14,481 bases of DNA from Bacilli bacterium (GTDB lineage Bacteria > Bacillota_I > Bacilli_A > RF39 > UBA660): contig JAFWRK010000032.1 of NCBI GenBank assembly GCA_017519965.1, positions 1 through 14,481 on the forward strand. Reading direction: 5' to 3'. The stretch's first letter is position 1. The number at the start of each line of letters is the position of its first letter. The notes beneath the pieces were generated by a model that made no database searches, was not told the origin of the DNA, and worked only from the letters and a program-made list of their open reading frames with translations. Both the position numbers and the translations under genes were made by a program. Shown one piece after another: positions 13,846 through 14,481 of this stretch.

Positions 13846-14481
13846 ATGAAAAAGAATAAGAAAAAGGTTAAAGGATTTAGTTTAGTAGAACTATTAGCTG
13901 TAATAACGATATTAGGAATATTAACTTTAATATCAGTAATATCTATTCAAAGAATTATAGTAAAGGCAAAACAAGAATACTATAATGCTTTAGAAAGAAA
14001 TATGATTGTGGCTGCAGAAAGTTTTATTACTAATCATAATGAATTAAAGCCTAAAGTAGATGGAGATAGTAAAGATATAACTCTAGAAACCTTAAAAAAT
14101 AATAAATATATAGATGAAGTAGTAGATTATTATAAAGAAAAATGTGATGACAAAAAATCCTATGTAAGAGTATTTAATTATAATAAGGAATTACATTATA
14201 CAGCATATTTAGAATGTCCAAATTATAAAAGTAATCCATCAGAAAAATATGCTAATATAAAAGCAGCAATTACTTTTGATGGTAATTTAGATGATGCAAA
14301 TGCTAAGTTAGAATTACAAGATGAAGAATATGGATTAGCCTCATATAAATATGAAATAATAAAAAATAATAAAGTAGTATATAAAAGTGATAATATTTTA
14401 TTAGGACAAACTAAGTCAGAAATAATTAAAAATATAAAAGTAACTAAATATACACCAGCAACAATTAAGATAAAAGTAACA
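13846..14481 (+). CDS. Type IV pilin-like protein (prepilin N-terminal motif), cut by the window end
   Basis: The open frame runs from ATG 13846 past the right edge; 212 codons are visible. It starts with a basic leader MKKNKKKVKG, followed by the prepilin peptidase and N-methylation motif GFSLVELLAVITILGI with Glu5 of the mature protein, and a long hydrophobic helix. Processing would occur between Gly10 and Phe11. Beyond the helix lies an unusual, larger extracellular part with Cys135/Cys-type residues in DYYKEKCDD and YLECP, probably a disulfide pair, and a beta-rich section. The GGTGA site before the ATG and the 12-base gap to paralog B put it in the same unit. It could be a major pilin, a minor pilin, or a pseudopilin of a secretion or competence system; the missing end prevents a choice. 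Confidence 0.87.
   Translation, partial: MKKNKKKVKGFSLVELLAVITILGILTLISVISIQRIIVKAKQEYYNALERNMIVAAESFITNHNELKPKVDGDSKDITLETLKNNKYIDEVVDYYKEKCDDKKSYVRVFNYNKELHYTAYLECPNYKSNPSEKYANIKAAITFDGNLDDANAKLELQDEEYGLASYKYEIIKNNKVVYKSDNILLGQTKSEIIKNIKVTKYTPATIKIKVT

Noticed and set aside
1..14481. tRNA, rRNA, CRISPR repeats, insertion sequences, riboswitches, attachment sites and origins
   Set aside because: I saw no cloverleaf, regular spaced repeats, transposase, terminal inverted repeats, or conserved leader structure; all gaps are short and explained by promoters, ribosome sites and terminators.

Overview
The window is very AT-rich bacterial DNA, and every gene I can support lies on the + strand. 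The gene content is that of a low-GC, walled Firmicute: an FtsW/SpoVE-type SEDS protein, the yceD-rpmF pair, and membrane-anchored surface proteins. My best guess is an uncultured gut-type member of the Bacilli near Erysipelotrichia or RF39, but this is inference. TGA ends two genes (at 1584 and 11949), so the code is the standard bacterial one and not the Mycoplasma code.

Region 1 (1-598) is the 3' half of an ftsW/spoVE-like cell-wall gene. Region 2 (about 614-4449) is the most interesting part. It is a compact five-gene unit with overlapping genes and a terminator. It encodes a U32-like TIM-barrel protein with a cysteine cluster, a small kinase-fold protein, a radical SAM/SPASM enzyme, a ClpP-fold protease of the serine dehydrogenase proteinase (SDH) type, and a 69-residue peptide. 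The second half of the peptide is a run of ten aromatic-x-Asp triplets (nine Y-x-D and one H-W-D), followed by Y-T-E. I read this as a ribosomally made, post-translationally modified peptide (RiPP) system. The peptide would be the substrate, the radical SAM enzyme the likely cross-linker, and the other three proteins unusual partners.

Region 3 (4465-7316) has its own extended -10 promoter and two overlapping flavoprotein genes. The first is of the HI0933/BaiN type. The second is of the COG2509 type and is broken by one extra A in an A8 run. Region 4 (7361-10831) holds an anchored surface protein, an extracellular polysaccharide deacetylase with two Ig-like spacers, and a MYG1-family DHH-like hydrolase. 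Region 5 (10850-12178) has a strong promoter, then an anchored Ig-like protein, YceD/DUF177 and ribosomal protein L32. The L32 starts with an extension that looks like the Prp-cleaved leader of Firmicute L27.

Region 6 (12188-14481) has a near-consensus promoter, two tandem paralogous membrane-anchored proteins of unknown function, and a type IV pilin-like protein cut by the window end. No tRNA, rRNA, CRISPR array, insertion sequence or riboswitch was seen. There is no stretch longer than about 110 bases without a gene.
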